NCBI GenBank assembly: GCA_027533395.1
Contig: JAPZUF010000012.1
Coordinates: forward strand, 62,001-126,000
DNA length: 64,000 bases
DNA from: Cyclobacteriaceae bacterium
Lineage (GTDB): Bacteria > Bacteroidota > Bacteroidia > Cytophagales > Cyclobacteriaceae
Direction: 5' to 3'
The notes under the pieces were generated by a model, which saw nothing but the letters and a program-made list of their open reading frames with translations, made no database searches and had not been told where the DNA came from. The position numbers and the translations under genes are program-made. Shown here one piece after another: positions 62,418 through 64,000 of this stretch; position 1 is the first letter of the stretch; each line of letters starts with the position of its first letter.

Positions 62418-62453
62418 CAACCCGTTTTTAAACGGAAAATGGGGTTAAAAATA

Positions 62454-62529
<76 letters not shown>

Positions 62530-62541
62530 CATTAAAAGATT

Positions 62542-62616
62542 CGAGGTGTAGCGCAGCCCGGTTAGCGCACCACGTTAGGGACGTGGGGGTCGGATGTTCG
62601 AATCATCTCACCTCGA
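62542..62616 (+). tRNA. tRNA-Pro with AGG anticodon
   Basis: A complete cloverleaf: acceptor CGAGGTG/CACCTCG, D-stem GCGC/GCGC, anticodon stem CCACG/CGTGG with loop TTAGGGA, variable loop GGGTC, and T-stem GGATG/CATCT with one G-U pair around loop TTCGAAT. The discriminator is A. The loop places A at position 34, giving AGG where bacteria normally use GGG, TGG or CGG. Twelve bases after tRNA-Ala, so both are on one transcript. Confidence 0.9.
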
Positions 62617-62627
62617 CAATAAGAATT

Positions 62628-62807
62628 GGGGGTACGTCACGCTAGAAGCGTGATCACCTTGACAAAAAAATTGGGGGTACGTCACGCTAGAAGCGCGATC
62701 ACCTCGACAAAAAGAATTGGGGGTACGTCACGTTAGAAGCGTGATCACCTCGACAAAAAGAATTGGGGGTACGTCACGCTAGAAGCGCGATCACCTTGAC
62801 AAAAAGA
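62628..62807 (+). repeat. Four tandem hairpin repeats resembling the 3' half of tRNA-Pro
   Basis: Units begin with GGGGGT at 62628, 62673, 62719 and 62765 (periods 45, 46 and 46). Each contains a stem TCACGC/GCGTGA around loop TAGAA, followed by ATCACCTCGAC (or CACCTTGAC) and an A-rich AAGAATT joint. The 3' half of the preceding tRNA-Pro has the same order: GGGGGT at 62585, a T-arm hairpin, CACCTCGAC, then AAGAATT, 43 bases before the first unit. Units 2 and 4 have one mismatch in the stem and unit 3 has a G-U pair. The array ends directly in a terminator. Confidence 0.8.
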
Positions 62808-62833
62808 GGTTGCTATGAGCAACCTCTTTTTTT
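62801..62833 (+). terminator. Terminator of the tRNA/repeat transcript
   Basis: AGAGGTTGCT/AGCAACCTCT with a three-base loop, preceded by A5 and followed by T7: the strongest hairpin in the locus. It overlaps the end of the fourth repeat. Confidence 0.88.
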
Positions 62834-62842
62834 ATAACGGTC

Positions 62843-63097
62843 TTCTACGTTTATATTCTTGAGTTAGAGTCCAGCGGAAAGTGGTACTATGGCTTTACTG
62901 AAGACATCGTTCAACTTATTAATGACGATCAGACTAACCGCTCTACATACAATAGGTTCAAAGAACCATGGAAATGAAATTCTAAACGTGAGTTTCTTGA
63001 TAAGAGAGAAGCACTGCATTTAGAAAAACAACTCAAAAACTCACACAACAAGGAATTTATAAAGGGAAAATTTGAAGATTACTTTATTTTTCACTGA
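62843..63097 (+). pseudogene. Decayed GIY-YIG endonuclease-like gene
   Basis: One frame reads like a small GIY-YIG protein: YVYILELESSGKWYYGF (GIY and YIG boxes as YVY and YYG), STYNRFKEPWK, then after an in-frame TGA at 62975-62977 FLDKREALHLEKQL and EFIKGKFEDYF, ending at TGA 63095-63097. There is no start codon at the proper place. The Arg expected after the YIG box is lost (DIVQLI in place of a DLxRRL-type segment), and a few residues are missing at the stop. It is clearly non-functional. Intact relatives are common in Bacteroidota. Confidence 0.75.
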
Positions 63098-63323
63098 CCA
63101 CTTAAAACTCATTTTAAAAAAATTCTTTAGCGCATCCCGACAGAGTCGTGAGGGTCATCCCGACTTTTCCGAGGTCACCTCTACATTTTTTTATTTTGAT
63201 AATTTATCTCAAAGCTGAAGCAAGGTTTTTTTATTTAAAATTATTTCTAGTTAGAGATCATAGTAGAATCAGTTATAAAAACTGAATGTTTATCCTTAAC
63301 ATATCTTCAAGAAATTCTAAAGT

Positions 63324-64000
63324 TTAAAACAAACTAATCTGCTGCTCAGTCAATTCTGTATATCTAAATGGTTCCAAGACTGCGGGCACGTTACCTAATG
63401 AGTTTTTGCCAATTAATCTACGAACTGTATAGGTTGTTAGAATATCATCTGCACAAGGTTGTGCAATTTCTAAAAGATTTTTTTCATGATTGTCGTTGAG
63501 CCAAATATGTTCTGAATTTTTATTTAAAATTACAGGCATGCGTGGGCCACTTTCTGCATTGGGATTATTATGAATTTTCGATAAAGTTTGATTGGCTTTT
63601 GTTGTAACAACAGAATAAGTTTTTCTTATCATACCTGAAACGTTATCACGCCATTCGTCCCAAATACCTGCAAGGGTTATTGGTTCATCATTTTTTAGTT
63701 TAATTAGGAAAGGAAAAGTTTGTTTGTTAAAATGATAATGTTCAAAGAAACCATCAACAATAATAAGACAACGTCTTTCTCGTGCAGATTCAGCAAATGC
63801 TTTTTTCTCAAATAAAGTTTCAATTCTAGCGTTTATCGTTTGATTGCTAATTTTAACCGCATCTACAGGTTTTTTTATCCAGTGTGGAATCAAGCCCCAG
63901 TTTAAATATTCAATTCTTTTAGTTGTATTTAAAATAACAGGTACTGCCGGATGGCTAAAGCCAGAAGCGTGATACGTTGGTCCAACTTTGATAGCCTCAA
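63324..64000 (-). CDS. SRAP-domain protein (YedK/HMCES type), N-terminus beyond right edge
   Basis: About 225 C-terminal residues of an SRAP (SOS response-associated peptidase) protein, which crosslinks to abasic sites in single-stranded DNA through its N-terminal Cys2. The start with that Cys lies outside the window. Visible family features are HPAVPVILNTTKRIEY, NWGLIPHWIKKP, the IDARIETLFEK-like NARIETLFEKKAF, RCLIIVDGFFEHYHF with the catalytic-site Glu, and RMPVILNKNSEHIWL. The frame is open to the window edge, so an internal TTG at 63893 is not the start. Confidence 0.9.
   Translation of the reverse strand, partial: EAIKVGPTYHASGFSHPAVPVILNTTKRIEYLNWGLIPHWIKKPVDAVKISNQTINARIETLFEKKAFAESARERRCLIIVDGFFEHYHFNKQTFPFLIKLKNDEPITLAGIWDEWRDNVSGMIRKTYSVVTTKANQTLSKIHNNPNAESGPRMPVILNKNSEHIWLNDNHEKNLLEIAQPCADDILTTYTVRRLIGKNSLGNVPAVLEPFRYTELTEQQISLF

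Noticed and set aside
62628-62807. CRISPR array or extra tRNA genes
   Set aside because: The repeats adjoin directly with no unique spacers of constant length and no cas genes. The units also lack D and anticodon arms, so they cannot be complete tRNAs.

Overview
The window looks like chromosomal DNA from a member of the Bacteroidota. The evidence is the AT-rich composition, several promoters with the Bacteroidota -7 box (TAnnTTTG), few Shine-Dalgarno sites, and phylum-typical genes: IcmF, DUF5777, TPR and propeller sensor kinases, CarboxypepD_reg-like proteins, BNR-repeat protein, PBP1C and Zn-ligand-less Tgt. The class within the phylum cannot be fixed from the sequence alone. There is no prophage, insertion sequence, rRNA or CRISPR array. 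Most of the window is housekeeping and envelope genes in short operons. A more AT-rich accessory pocket lies at about 52.5-55.1 kb and a tRNA/repeat locus at 62.4-63.3 kb.

Layout. 0-9 kb: a left-truncated fused B12 acyl-CoA mutase (IcmF), a TPR histidine kinase with an extra STAS-like C-terminus, a divergently promoted pair (CarboxypepD_reg-like protein / ArsR regulator plus HAD nucleotidase), and pruA. 9-12 kb: a CreD operon with its winged-helix regulator, a matching palindromic operator, and tRNA-Asn. 12-19 kb: PBP1C, a SPOR/OmpA-like envelope gene interrupted at an A AAA AAC heptamer, and a large ABC permease. 18.5-20.7 kb: a minus-strand operon of two c-type haem lipoproteins, a DUF5777 barrel and YceI. 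21-31 kb: tgt, lptF/G, an EamA transporter, ispE, fabI, murI, an isolated nuoH and a second TPR kinase. 31-45 kb: acpH, a BNR protein, a propeller kinase with a translationally coupled small gene, thiL, mce, an iscA-type protein, a subtilase and clpB. 45-52 kb: a 1312-residue SF1 helicase, amtB and an amidohydrolase. 52.7-55 kb: unrecognised exported proteins and a frameshifted orphan antitoxin. 55-58 kb: an apparent zinc-homeostasis operon (exported CFFCG protein, His-rich lipoprotein, COG0523 GTPase, DUF2141 protein) with a perfect 7-1-7 palindrome on its promoter. 58-62.4 kb: asnB, a membrane protein, a GlcD-like oxidase and an NlpC/P60 lipoprotein. 62.4-64 kb: tRNA-Ala, tRNA-Pro(AGG), four tandem repeats resembling the tRNA-Pro 3' half, a terminator, a dead GIY-YIG gene and a right-truncated SRAP gene.

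Functional links. IcmF and methylmalonyl-CoA epimerase both belong to B12-dependent acyl-CoA metabolism. PBP1C, MurI, NlpC/P60, LptF/G, FabI, IspE and AcpH serve envelope and lipid synthesis. The three sensor kinases have no response regulator beside them. The most unusual signals are (1) the candidate -1 frameshift site at 15195-15243, (2) the tRNA-Pro-derived hairpin array at 62628-62807 together with the A34 anticodon of its parent tRNA, and (3) the zinc operon and its operator at 55149-55190.
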